Notes: generated by a model from the letters alone, not told the origin. 6,372 bases of DNA from CAZIVE01 sp964542435 (GCA_964542435.1 CAZIVE010000148.1:1-6372), one strand, 5' to 3'. Positions 1-6,214 are shown, counted from the stretch's first letter. Made by a program: numbers and translations.

Positions 1-11
1 AGAATTCGCCG

Positions 12-19
12 CAAAAGTA
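12..19 (-). promoter_or_regulatory. Probable -7 promoter box of a leftward gene outside the window
   Basis: Read on the minus strand, this is TACTTTTG, an exact match to the Bacteroidetes -7 consensus TAnnTTTG, followed by the GCGGCG stretch often seen just after such boxes. A TTTC lies 16 bases upstream and a TTG 25 bases upstream, so no -33 box sits at the preferred spacing of about 19-21. If real, transcription would start near position 5 and run left, making 20-248 the intergenic region between divergent genes. The -7 match alone is suggestive, not decisive. Confidence 0.4.
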
Positions 20-248
20 GCCAGCGCATGTTTCAGAAAGGTTACAAGCAGATTTCGTAAAGATTATATTCAACGGGATTATTCAGCAGAGAAGCCATTC
101 GCATTCGATTTTGTTGAAGAGACAGGAGATAAAGGGGGTTCAACAACAATGTTTCTTACCTTTCAGGTCATATAGATATAATTATTTCTACTTTTAGGGT
201 TAAGTAAAACAGAGTTCATTCGTCTTACAGATAAAGACGGCAAGAAAG
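20..248. other. Intergenic region upstream of the sigma-factor operon
   Basis: I see no gene here. A short open stretch in frame 1 (positions 1-60, ending in TAA at 58-60) could be the last 19 codons of an upstream + strand gene, but it has no recognisable features and competes with the leftward promoter at 12-19. The 5' end of the sigma operon transcript must lie here. The best -7 candidate is TACTTTTA at 189-196, one base off TAnnTTTG, but no TTTG occurs at the proper distance upstream, so I do not call it. The 50 bases before the ATG at 249 have no clear Shine-Dalgarno sequence, as is normal in this phylum. Confidence 0.5.
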
Positions 249-743
249 ATGCAGGATAAAGAACAATTCGAAACGCTTTTTCGAAGTCATTACGGGCAGA
301 TGCTGATGCTGGCAAAGCGACTGCTGAAGGACAACGAGGAAGCGGAAGATGTAGTAAGCGAAATCTTTGAAGAGGTTTGGGCAGGTACGATCCATCCTTT
401 TGCAAACGATCCCGCAGCCTATCTTTACTCTTGTGTCCGCAATCGCTGCCTGGATTCACTGAGGCATTTGAAGATAAAAGAGCGGATCAGCCGGCTGATC
501 ACCCTCGACACTTCGATTGCCATCATGCCATCCGAGGATCATCACCAAAAGGAACTGGATCGGATCAGAGGAATCGTTGATACGCGGTTGTCAGACAGAG
601 ACCGGCAGATTCTTCTGATGAAGTACGAGAAAAAAATGAAGTATCGCGAAATCGCACAGAAGCTTGCCATCAGCGAAACTGCCGTTTACAAACATCTCGT
701 GAATGCGTTGGAGATACTAAGAGACAATTTAAAAGACGAATGA
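249..743 (+). CDS. ECF-type RNA polymerase sigma-70 factor
   Basis: This 164-residue protein has the two-domain plan of extracytoplasmic-function sigma factors. It should direct RNA polymerase to a small set of promoters, probably including that of its own operon. Sigma region 2 covers roughly residues 7-75: the acidic 'EAEDVVSEIFEEVW' helix at 31-44 is the core-binding part, and 'AYLYSCVRNRCLDSLR' at 57-72 is the -10 recognition and melting helix. A linker at about 76-105 leads to region 4 (about 108-160), with the helix-turn-helix 'YREIAQKLAISETAVYKHL' at 132-150 for -35 recognition. Regions 1 and 3 are absent, as in the family. The stop codon overlaps the ATG of the next gene (ATGA, 740-743), which suggests translational coupling to its anti-sigma factor. 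It resembles the sigma factors paired with FecR-like proteins in Bacteroidetes. Assignment to the class is safe; the regulon is unknown. Confidence 0.95.
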   Translation: MQDKEQFETLFRSHYGQMLMLAKRLLKDNEEAEDVVSEIFEEVWAGTIHPFANDPAAYLYSCVRNRCLDSLRHLKIKERISRLITLDTSIAIMPSEDHHQKELDRIRGIVDTRLSDRDRQILLMKYEKKMKYREIAQKLAISETAVYKHLVNALEILRDNLKDE

Positions 744-1369
744 AAATGGATACGAATGATAAACTGGAACGTCTGCTCGATATGGTAGAACATCCCGAGC
801 AATATTCCGAAGAAGAGATGCAAAAGTTGCTCGACGATGATGAATGCCGGGAACTTTATGAACTGATGGTGAAGACCGACGAGGCCTATACCAAACCATC
901 TGACGCGAATGTGGAAAAAGCATTGCAGTCCTTTGAGAACCATCATAAACATACGTTCGATTGGCGCAGGATGGCGGCTATCTTTATCGGCATATTGGTA
1001 GTTTCATGCATCACATACGCAGCCATCACGCTGATCCGACCGGCATTCATACCGAAGGAAAAGACAACCGAAACAGCTACAGAGAAGGCTGCTTCAATCC
1101 AAAACGGCAGCGGCAAAAGCGATGTGCTGATGCAGGATACGCTTGCCACAAACGAAAAAGTCTTTGACGATGTGGAACTACAGAATATACTGGAAGAGAT
1201 TTCAGCCTACTATCATCTGACAGTGGAATATCATTCTGACGAAGCCAGACATCTGCGCCTGCATTACAATTGGGACAAAACACAGGATGTAGAGACGGTC
1301 ATCGTGGCGCTGAACCATTTTGAGAAAGTGAACCTGATATACGCAGACGGAAAAATCCTGGTAAAATGA
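740..1369 (+). CDS. Short FecR-like anti-sigma factor (membrane protein with C-terminal DUF4974/STN-like domain)
   Basis: This 209-residue single-pass inner-membrane protein probably holds the upstream ECF sigma factor inactive. The acidic, helical N-terminal part (about 1-72) would face the cytoplasm and bind sigma. A hydrophobic segment at about 77-99 ('MAAIFIGILVVSCITYAAITLI') follows the basic 'WRR' and crosses the membrane. A low-complexity Thr/Glu/Ala/Ser linker (about 105-137) leads to a C-terminal domain at about 140-209 ('FDDVELQNILEEISAYYHL'...) that matches the DUF4974 pattern, an STN-like fold. The usual central FecR domain of Bacteroidetes anti-sigma factors is missing: those proteins are typically well over 300 residues, and here the linker joins the membrane segment directly to DUF4974. 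The gene overlaps both neighbours by 4 bases (740-743 and 1366-1369), so the three are almost certainly one operon. The role is inferred from position and architecture. Some members of this short type might be anchored co-regulators rather than strict anti-sigma factors. Confidence 0.82.
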   Translation: MKMDTNDKLERLLDMVEHPEQYSEEEMQKLLDDDECRELYELMVKTDEAYTKPSDANVEKALQSFENHHKHTFDWRRMAAIFIGILVVSCITYAAITLIRPAFIPKEKTTETATEKAASIQNGSGKSDVLMQDTLATNEKVFDDVELQNILEEISAYYHLTVEYHSDEARHLRLHYNWDKTQDVETVIVALNHFEKVNLIYADGKILVK

Positions 1370-3978
1370 AAAAGTGGTTGATCGTATTGCTGTGCATGAT
1401 CAGTCCGATGATCTATGCGCAGAGAATTACGCACGAATTCCGGAGCGTGTCCATGTCGGAAGCGCTGAAGCTGATCGACGCTGCATCGCAGGATTACACA
1501 GTTAACTTCGTCTATAACGAATTGGAGGATTTCACGGTGACAACGACGGTGAAAGACAAGTCTGTGCCGGATGCCATCCGCGAGATCCTCGGCTTCTATC
1601 CCATTCGAATGACCCTCGACGGAAAGAACATCTTCGTGGAATGCTATCAGAAAGAAGCCCACAAGTTTATCGGGAACGTTGTGGACGAAAAGGGGATGGC
1701 CATTGAATACGCCAGTGTCCAATTGATGCAGCCGGGCGACTCGACATTCATCACGGGTGGCGTCTGCAATGAAGCGGGACAGTTCGTCATCCCTTGCGAA
1801 CAGCAACGAGTGATTGCGCGGCTCAGCTGCCTCGGTTGCGAACCGCTCTTCACCCTCTTCGATCGCAGTAATGTCGGGGAAATCCGCATGAATTCGCAAT
1901 ACATTCATATCAAAGCCGTAAAGGTTATAGCAACGCGTCCTACGATTGCGCATCAGGGCGACCGGATTGCAGTGGACATTCGCAACAGCAGTCTGGCTAT
2001 CGGGAATACAGGAGAATCGCTTCTCCAACAGTTGCCGGGCGTTTGGACAAAAGGCGGGAGCATCAAGATAAACGGCATTTCAGGTGCGAAGGTGATGGTT
2101 GACAATCGCGAAATAAAACTTGAAGGCGACGCCTTGGCTCAATACCTTTCTACATTGAAGTCCGAAAACATAGATAAGATTGAAGTGATAGCGCATCCTG
2201 GAGCTGAGTTCCCGGCGGAAGGCGCAGGCGGCGTGATACGAATCCTCATGCGCGAACGTTCTGTCGGCGAGGAACTGACTTTGGGCGGCACTTTAGATGT
2301 GATTCAATACAAAGCTACGCGACCCTATCTTCGCTATGCATTCAGCAATCAGAAACTGGGTTTCAACATCACGTACAGCGGTACATTCACGTATGGCAAT
2401 GACAATCTGCTGAAATCCGATGAATACACCAACAATCTGAAACGTCAGGTCATATATGATGACAAGATGAACGACTACATGAAGGATCGGAACTATAATC
2501 TGGGTGCCAATCTCTATTATGATTTCACGAAACGAAGCAAGTTGTCGCTAAACAGTTCCATCATGCAATGGGCAAAAGATGAAGAGATGAAAAGTAACAC
2601 ACTGATTAGCGGCGCAGGAGCCGGCAATGTTCGCAAAACGCAAACTTCGCACCTCGAGAAGCAGATGATGCATTCGTTTGTCTCCTCACTCAATTACAAC
2701 TATAGTTTTGATGAAAAGGGGAGCAACAAACTGCTGCTCATGGCGGATTATGTGCGCCAGTATCACTACAGCGTGGATGATGATTACAGTTATCAGAACT
2801 ATGGAGTCTCAACGGATTTGCTTTCGGAAGAGAACGAGCGGAACAATCAGGACAAACCTTATACCATTGTGTCCGCAGAAGCTCGCCATACGATTGATTT
2901 AGGGACAAACGGCACGATCACATCCGGTGTGAAAGGGAGCCATAGCGAAGTCTGGAATAGCATGTCGGTATCTGAATTATCGGATGGAAGCTGGTCTGTT
3001 CAGCCTGACATGGGTTACGATTTCAAATACGATGAGAATCTTCAGGCTGCCTATATCAAGTATGGTTTAAGCCGAAAAACATGGAGTCTGACAGCCGGCC
3101 TGCGTGAAGAATATGTTCACGCCAATGCCAACGCCGGCGAATCGAAATATCATCATCTGGATCTGTTTCCAAGCCTTTATATCTCTCGTAGCATATCGGA
3201 TAAGCATGAATTTTCAGCTTCTTATGCCAGACGAACCAACCGCATCAGTTATTTCAATCTGATTCCTTATCGTTTCTATTCATCGCGCTATACCATCATG
3301 GCAGGAAACCCCGCTTTGAAGCCCGATTATAGCCAAACCTTAGAATTCTCCTATAAACTGATGGACAAGTATCACTTTACGGCAACCTATTACTGGAGTA
3401 ACAATGGAACAAGCCGCTACAACAGTGATGAGAGGATCAACGGAAAGACGATGACCGTGACTACAACCGTAGATGGCGTCAGACAGCGGCTATGGAATTG
3501 GGACATTTACATTCCGATAACGATCCATAAAAGATGGACGATGGAGAATGAGGCGAACATGGATTACAATACATACAAGACAAAGGAGGTTCACAATCAT
3601 GGTTTCGGCTGGGAAGCTTACACGCGACAAACTATCATTCTGCCTGCTGACATACGTCTCGAGGTGCTTTACGATTACACCTCATCCCGGCATTCAGCCT
3701 ATGGAAAGACCTTGGATTATCACACGCTCAACGCTTCCGTAGTGAAACGTTTTCTGGATGACCGACTCACGACCAAACTAAGTGTGAGCAGTATTCTGTG
3801 CCGCCAGAAAGACAAATCGATCGTCACAACTGCCGATATCATCCAGCGCTCCGCAATGTATGGCAAGTATGCGCCCTATGTTTCTTTCACCATCAATTAT
3901 ACCTTCAGTAAAGGACAGAAGCGCAGTTTCCAAGGGATAGAACACAGTAACAGCCAGGAACGGAATAGAGCGTATTGA
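1366..3978 (+). CDS. TonB-dependent-receptor-like outer-membrane beta-barrel protein with N-terminal STN signalling domain
   Basis: This 870-residue outer-membrane protein completes the signalling operon. A signal peptide ('MKKWLIVLLCMISPMIYA', cleavage likely before Q19) is followed by an STN domain at about 20-95 ('FRSVSMSEALKLIDAAS', then a 'VPDAIREIL' helix), the module that contacts the anti-sigma factor in the periplasm. A carboxypeptidase-regulatory-like beta-sandwich follows at about 100-175 ('GNVVDEKGMAIEYASVQLM'). Next is a plug at about 183-297 containing 'LLQQLPGV' and 'GGVIRILMRE'. The rest is a large aromatic-rich barrel resembling the OMP_b-brl_3 family; its last clear strand is near 840-848 ('SFTINYTF'), followed by a polar tail of about 20 residues. 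It is not a classical SusC, and no susD gene follows. The ligand is therefore unknown; metal chelate, peptide or glycan are all possible. Start chosen: the ATG overlapping the anti-sigma stop (ATGA), immediately before the signal peptide. After the stop only 17 bases remain before the assembly gap. Confidence 0.9.
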   Translation: MKKWLIVLLCMISPMIYAQRITHEFRSVSMSEALKLIDAASQDYTVNFVYNELEDFTVTTTVKDKSVPDAIREILGFYPIRMTLDGKNIFVECYQKEAHKFIGNVVDEKGMAIEYASVQLMQPGDSTFITGGVCNEAGQFVIPCEQQRVIARLSCLGCEPLFTLFDRSNVGEIRMNSQYIHIKAVKVIATRPTIAHQGDRIAVDIRNSSLAIGNTGESLLQQLPGVWTKGGSIKINGISGAKVMVDNREIKLEGDALAQYLSTLKSENIDKIEVIAHPGAEFPAEGAGGVIRILMRERSVGEELTLGGTLDVIQYKATRPYLRYAFSNQKLGFNITYSGTFTYGNDNLLKSDEYTNNLKRQVIYDDKMNDYMKDRNYNLGANLYYDFTKRSKLSLNSSIMQWAKDEEMKSNTLISGAGAGNVRKTQTSHLEKQMMHSFVSSLNYNYSFDEKGSNKLLLMADYVRQYHYSVDDDYSYQNYGVSTDLLSEENERNNQDKPYTIVSAEARHTIDLGTNGTITSGVKGSHSEVWNSMSVSELSDGSWSVQPDMGYDFKYDENLQAAYIKYGLSRKTWSLTAGLREEYVHANANAGESKYHHLDLFPSLYISRSISDKHEFSASYARRTNRISYFNLIPYRFYSSRYTIMAGNPALKPDYSQTLEFSYKLMDKYHFTATYYWSNNGTSRYNSDERINGKTMTVTTTVDGVRQRLWNWDIYIPITIHKRWTMENEANMDYNTYKTKEVHNHGFGWEAYTRQTIILPADIRLEVLYDYTSSRHSAYGKTLDYHTLNASVVKRFLDDRLTTKLSVSSILCRQKDKSIVTTADIIQRSAMYGKYAPYVSFTINYTFSKGQKRSFQGIEHSNSQERNRAY

Positions 3979-3995
3979 TTCTTTGATGAATATGT

Positions 3996-4095
3996 NNNNN
4001 NNNNNNNNNNNNNNNNNNNNNNNNNNNNNNNNNNNNNNNNNNNNNNNNNNNNNNNNNNNNNNNNNNNNNNNNNNNNNNNNNNNNNNNNNNNNNNN
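3996..4095. other. Assembly gap of 100 N
   Basis: The run is exactly 100 N, the conventional placeholder for a scaffold gap of unknown length. The true distance between the receptor gene and the antitoxin gene is therefore not known, and sequence is missing. The 12 codons right after the gap read like the end of a HigB toxin, so the missing DNA probably holds at least about 240 bases of that gene. The linkage between the left and right halves depends on the scaffolding being correct. Confidence 0.97.
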
Positions 4096-4134
4096 GTGTG
4101 CAGCATTGTTGAATTGTCTAATCATTATAAATAA
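4096..4134 (+). CDS. higB: Probable C-terminal stub of a HigB/RelE-family toxin (5' part lost in the gap)
   Basis: In frame with position 4096, twelve codons translate as VCSIVELSNHYK and end at TAA (4132-4134), nine bases before the antitoxin ATG. HigB toxins are small (about 90-100 residue) mRNA interferases of the RelE/ParE superfamily. They sit directly upstream of higA, and their last strand commonly ends in a V-E-hydrophobic-x-x-(Y/H)-(H/Y)-K type sequence. The tail here fits that pattern, and both the spacing and the gene order (toxin first) are right for a higBA module. Only 12 residues are visible, so the call rests mainly on context. The rest of the gene, its start and its catalytic residues are not in the window. 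Confidence 0.5.
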   Translation: MCSIVELSNHYK

Positions 4135-4143
4135 CGAACAACT

Positions 4144-4455
4144 ATGGCAACAGAGAGATTTGGATATACACCGACTCATCCAGGAGAAGTACTGAAAGAT
4201 GAGATAGAATACCGTAAGATTTCACAACGAAAATTAGCGGAGCAGATGGGAATCTCCTACAAAGTGCTTAACGATCTGCTCAACGGGCGGCGGACTTTGA
4301 CCATAGCTACGGCTATGATGTTTGAAGCTGCACTGGATGTACCTGCGGATTCTTTGATGAAGCTGCAACTGAAATATAATATGCAACAGGCTTTGGATGA
4401 TCATACGCTTATGGACAGACTTAAAAAGATTCGCCAATACGCGGCCCTGCTATAA
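4144..4455 (+). CDS. higA: HigA-family antitoxin (XRE-type helix-turn-helix)
   Basis: This 103-residue cytoplasmic protein belongs to the HigA family of type II antitoxins, which neutralise the HigB ribosome-dependent mRNase by binding it and repress their own operon by binding DNA. The family signature 'THPGEVLKDEI' is at 11-21. The XRE helix-turn-helix follows: helix 2 at about 27-35 ('SQRKLAEQM'), turn, recognition helix at about 38-48 ('SYKVLNDLLNG'), and then 'TIATAMMFEAALDVPADSLMKLQ', the usual conserved core after the recognition helix. The length is normal for the family. The start is an ATG preceded by an A-rich stretch without a Shine-Dalgarno sequence. The cognate toxin is represented only by a probable stub just upstream, beside the gap. 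Any operator would lie within the missing sequence. The gene converges with the next gene on the minus strand. Confidence 0.92.
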   Translation: MATERFGYTPTHPGEVLKDEIEYRKISQRKLAEQMGISYKVLNDLLNGRRTLTIATAMMFEAALDVPADSLMKLQLKYNMQQALDDHTLMDRLKKIRQYAALL

Positions 4456-4462
4456 ACAGTCA

Positions 4463-4491
4463 ATCGTTCCACTGATTCACGGTGGAACGAT
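4463..4491. terminator. Perfect 10-bp inverted repeat between convergent genes (possible bidirectional terminator)
   Basis: ATCGTTCCAC at 4463-4472 pairs perfectly with GTGGAACGAT at 4482-4491 around a 9-base loop. It lies just after the higA stop and overlaps the last five codons of the minus-strand gene, including its stop at 4477-4479. The position suits a shared terminator for two convergent genes. Neither side has a clean run of T: the + side continues CAAGG and the - side TGACTG. An RNA-stabilising hairpin, a Rho-assisted terminator or a protein-binding site are alternatives. Confidence 0.5.
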
Positions 4492-5241
4492 CAAGGCTGA
4501 AATGTCAATACCCAGTTTCTCCTTGCAATCCACCATTACCTTAGAAGCTTCATTGGCGTACTTCATCGAGAATATCTTTTCATTCATGATGATATAATTG
4601 GTGACGCAATAGGCCAAAGCTCTTGATTCTTTTTCCCAGTGAATCATTTCGTGAGTGAGGTACGTCTTGAGATGATAATTCAGGCCCTCCCGTTTGGCAA
4701 AGAAAACGCCCAAATGGGTCAGTAGCATCGTGTCATAAGATTCCTCGATATTGTAATTACGCCTTAATTGGCCTCGAAGATGATCGTCGATCATCTCAAT
4801 GCTCTCCCCGATTTCCTGATAACGGAACAGTTTGCAGCAAATCATTTCTGCAGGAAATTCCTTAAATGCCGGTGTGCGTTCCTTAATTCTCTTGACAACA
4901 TGCGCCGTTGCTTTCACGAAGTAAGGCATCTTGTGTTTTGGCGTTCTGAATCCCCGAAGCAGATAGTAGTCGTACGTTCCACGCCCTGAATGCGCTATGC
5001 AGACATGATCCACATAACCACTGTTCTTCATCTTCGTATTGATATTGATTAAAAAGAACCAGACGTTATGCGCAGGCGATTCTAAATATCCGCCGTCCAC
5101 ATCCATCGCTCTGCAAAGCCCCTTCTTCAGATATTCACGAGCTTTCTTCTTTTTGTACCTGCAGGTTTGCTTGAAAACCCACTTGTAATCGATGACCAAT
5201 TCCTTAAGGATCTCATCGTTGTTCATGTAAGATGTTATCAT
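4477..5241 (-). CDS. Unrecognised protein with an HExxH metallopeptidase-like motif
   Basis: This is a soluble, basic protein of 254 residues with no signal peptide or membrane segment from the start chosen here; I do not recognise the family. Two blocks stand out. Around residues 107-122, 'PYFVKATAHVVKRIKE' shows a conserved-looking His-x-x-x-Arg-x-x-x-Arg helix. At 197-201, HEMIH (bases 4639-4653) is an HExxH motif of the kind that binds zinc in metallopeptidases. It is followed by 'WEKESRALAYC', whose acidic residues (E203, E205) precede a helix vaguely like that in ImmA/SprT-type proteins, though the third zinc ligand cannot be assigned. The open frame extends 38 codons further upstream to 5355. 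I prefer the ATG at 5239-5241 because a good promoter (5266-5297) lies inside that extension, which has atypical composition. M6 (5224-5226) is an alternative start. The gene lies 126 bases downstream of the porin gene on the same strand and converges with higA. Confidence 0.75.
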   Translation of the reverse strand: MITSYMNNDEILKELVIDYKWVFKQTCRYKKKKAREYLKKGLCRAMDVDGGYLESPAHNVWFFLININTKMKNSGYVDHVCIAHSGRGTYDYYLLRGFRTPKHKMPYFVKATAHVVKRIKERTPAFKEFPAEMICCKLFRYQEIGESIEMIDDHLRGQLRRNYNIEESYDTMLLTHLGVFFAKREGLNYHLKTYLTHEMIHWEKESRALAYCVTNYIIMNEKIFSMKYANEASKVMVDCKEKLGIDISALIVPP

Positions 5242-5265
5242 AGTCAAAGTTTTTAATCTGTTTTG

Positions 5266-5297
5266 CAAGGATAGCACATAAAGCTCATATTTCCAAA
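5266..5297 (-). promoter_or_regulatory. Bacteroidetes-type promoter for the HExxH protein gene
   Basis: On the minus strand a -33 box TTTG (5294-5297) is followed after exactly 20 bases by TATCCTTG (5266-5273), one base off the -7 consensus TAnnTTTG. The 19-21 spacing typical of the phylum's primary sigma factor is met. Transcription would begin near 5259, leaving a short leader of roughly 20 bases before the ATG at 5241. That excludes the longer open frame starting at 5355 for this transcript. Confidence 0.6.
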
Positions 5298-5367
5298 TGA
5301 AACAGGAAAAGATTGCCCTCAAAAGGAGAAATCTGCCCCTTAATGAGAAACGCAAGCAGGGAAACGG

Positions 5368-6102
5368 TTAAAATCTGTAACCTATTTCGATTCCGAGACT
5401 GAGATTCTTACTTCCCAAAACGGTATTGTCAATCGCATTTCCGTAATCTCGTTTATGCAGATTGACAAGTCCCGACTCTTCGTAGATTCCCAAGAAGTAT
5501 TGTTTGTGTTCGAAATAGACACTTTCGTTGATTCCGAAGTCGAAGCGGCGGTAGTTCAATCCATCGTGATCAAACGTTCCTCCTTTTATGATGACAGTGG
5601 TGACGTCGGGCAAAGTGCTTACCGGTTGCATGGAGGTCTGATCGTCAAACGAAGTCATGACCGTTCGGGTCGTTGTCGATTTTGCATTTCCAGCCACGCC
5701 ATAAGCAAAGTAGGGACCAAAAGCGATTCGGATTGCATTGGAATGATGCAGCGGGAATCGAAACAGGGCGTTTATAGGCAGTTCAAGATAGTCTTGTCTG
5801 TGATGGCAGCTCTTTTCTTTCCTTTTTATCGTCGAAGTCTGATCCGAATTCTTATAGCTGGCAGTAAATGTGGACGATTCATGGGAGCCTTTGAAGTTGA
5901 TCATCAAACCGGATTGCAGGGAAAAAATCCGGCTGATAGGATATTCCATGCCGACGCCGAAACGTCCTCCGGCTTTGACTTCTGAAGAGAAATTGAGAAA
6001 ACTGGTATTGAGCGAAGGACCGCCTTTAATTTCCCAGGAAATCTGTGCCGATGCGATGGTTGAACAAAGCGCAAACGAAAGAAAGAGCAATAGTTTATTC
6101 AT
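5368..6102 (-). CDS. Outer-membrane beta-barrel (porin-family) protein
   Basis: This 244-residue protein is exported and inserted in the outer membrane as a small barrel. The signal peptide is clear: 'MNKLLLFLSFALCSTIASA' with cleavage expected before Q20. The mature part has alternating polar/aromatic strands. It includes 'YLELPINALFRF' at 105-116 and 'RIAFGPYFAYGVAGNAK' at 125-141, the two hallmarks of the Bacteroidetes OMP_b-brl_2 group, then 'FDFGINESVYFEH' at 187-199. It ends in 'LGIEIGYRF', with the terminal Phe that serves as the BAM assembly signal. The length is normal. A basic loop at 93-103 ('KRKEKSCHHRQ') and a polar loop at about 141-165 would face the outside. The function of these barrels is generally unknown; structural, adhesion or small-solute roles have been suggested. 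The upstream region 6103-6372 contains inverted repeats and a tandem array. The downstream same-strand gene probably has its own promoter, so the two need not form an operon. Confidence 0.88.
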   Translation of the reverse strand: MNKLLLFLSFALCSTIASAQISWEIKGGPSLNTSFLNFSSEVKAGGRFGVGMEYPISRIFSLQSGLMINFKGSHESSTFTASYKNSDQTSTIKRKEKSCHHRQDYLELPINALFRFPLHHSNAIRIAFGPYFAYGVAGNAKSTTTRTVMTSFDDQTSMQPVSTLPDVTTVIIKGGTFDHDGLNYRRFDFGINESVYFEHKQYFLGIYEESGLVNLHKRDYGNAIDNTVLGSKNLSLGIEIGYRF

Positions 6103-6214
6103 GAAGGCATTTATTTTGATTTATAATGCATAGACGCAGGTTAGGGTGGTTTTGTTGCACACGCTGCGTTTTTTTACGCAAATAAATTCTTTTGAAGCGT
6201 GAGGTTTCATGTAT
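6103..6214. other. Leader/upstream region of the porin gene with competing inverted repeats
   Basis: There is no gene here. ACGCAG at 6134-6139 can pair with CTGCGT at 6164-6169, while the overlapping TGCGT (6165-6169) can pair instead with ACGCA (6176-6180) across a six-T loop, so the two hairpins exclude each other. A weak minus-strand -7 candidate, TTTATTTG, lies at 6179-6186 (one base off TAnnTTTG) without a -33 box at the right distance. If used, it would put part of these repeats in the 5' leader of the porin mRNA. GTTTCAT at 6204-6210 also pairs with ATGAAAC at 6223-6229, across a 12-base loop that reaches into the first repeat unit. Confidence 0.45.

Noticed and set aside
173..200. 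Plus-strand promoter for the sigma operon around TACTTTTA (189-196)
   Set aside because: The -7 box lacks the conserved final G and there is no TTTG at 19-21 bases upstream, so the match is no better than expected in AT-rich DNA.
163..459. Minus-strand 98-codon open frame at the start of the sigma gene
   Set aside because: It overlaps the ECF sigma factor in the antisense direction and its translation has no recognisable protein features.
1264..2028. Minus-strand 254-codon open frame
   Set aside because: It lies wholly opposite the anti-sigma end and the receptor's N-terminal region. Its translation shows no domain, while the plus strand gives a signal peptide, STN domain and plug in order.
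3985..3995. ATG codons just before the gap as the start of the toxin gene
   Set aside because: Only about ten bases are visible. They show no resemblance to a HigB N-terminus, and the gap length is unknown.
3983..4195. Open frame spanning the N run and starting just after the receptor stop
   Set aside because: It is open only because N codons cannot contain stops; the frame after the gap runs out of phase into higA.
5242..5355. N-terminal 38-codon extension of the HExxH gene, with a hydrophobic stretch resembling a signal anchor
   Set aside because: A well-spaced promoter lies inside the extension, and the residues look like translated intergenic DNA.
5455..5985. Plus-strand 176-codon open frame
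   Set aside because: It is the shadow of the porin gene, whose minus-strand product has a signal peptide, family motifs and a terminal Phe.
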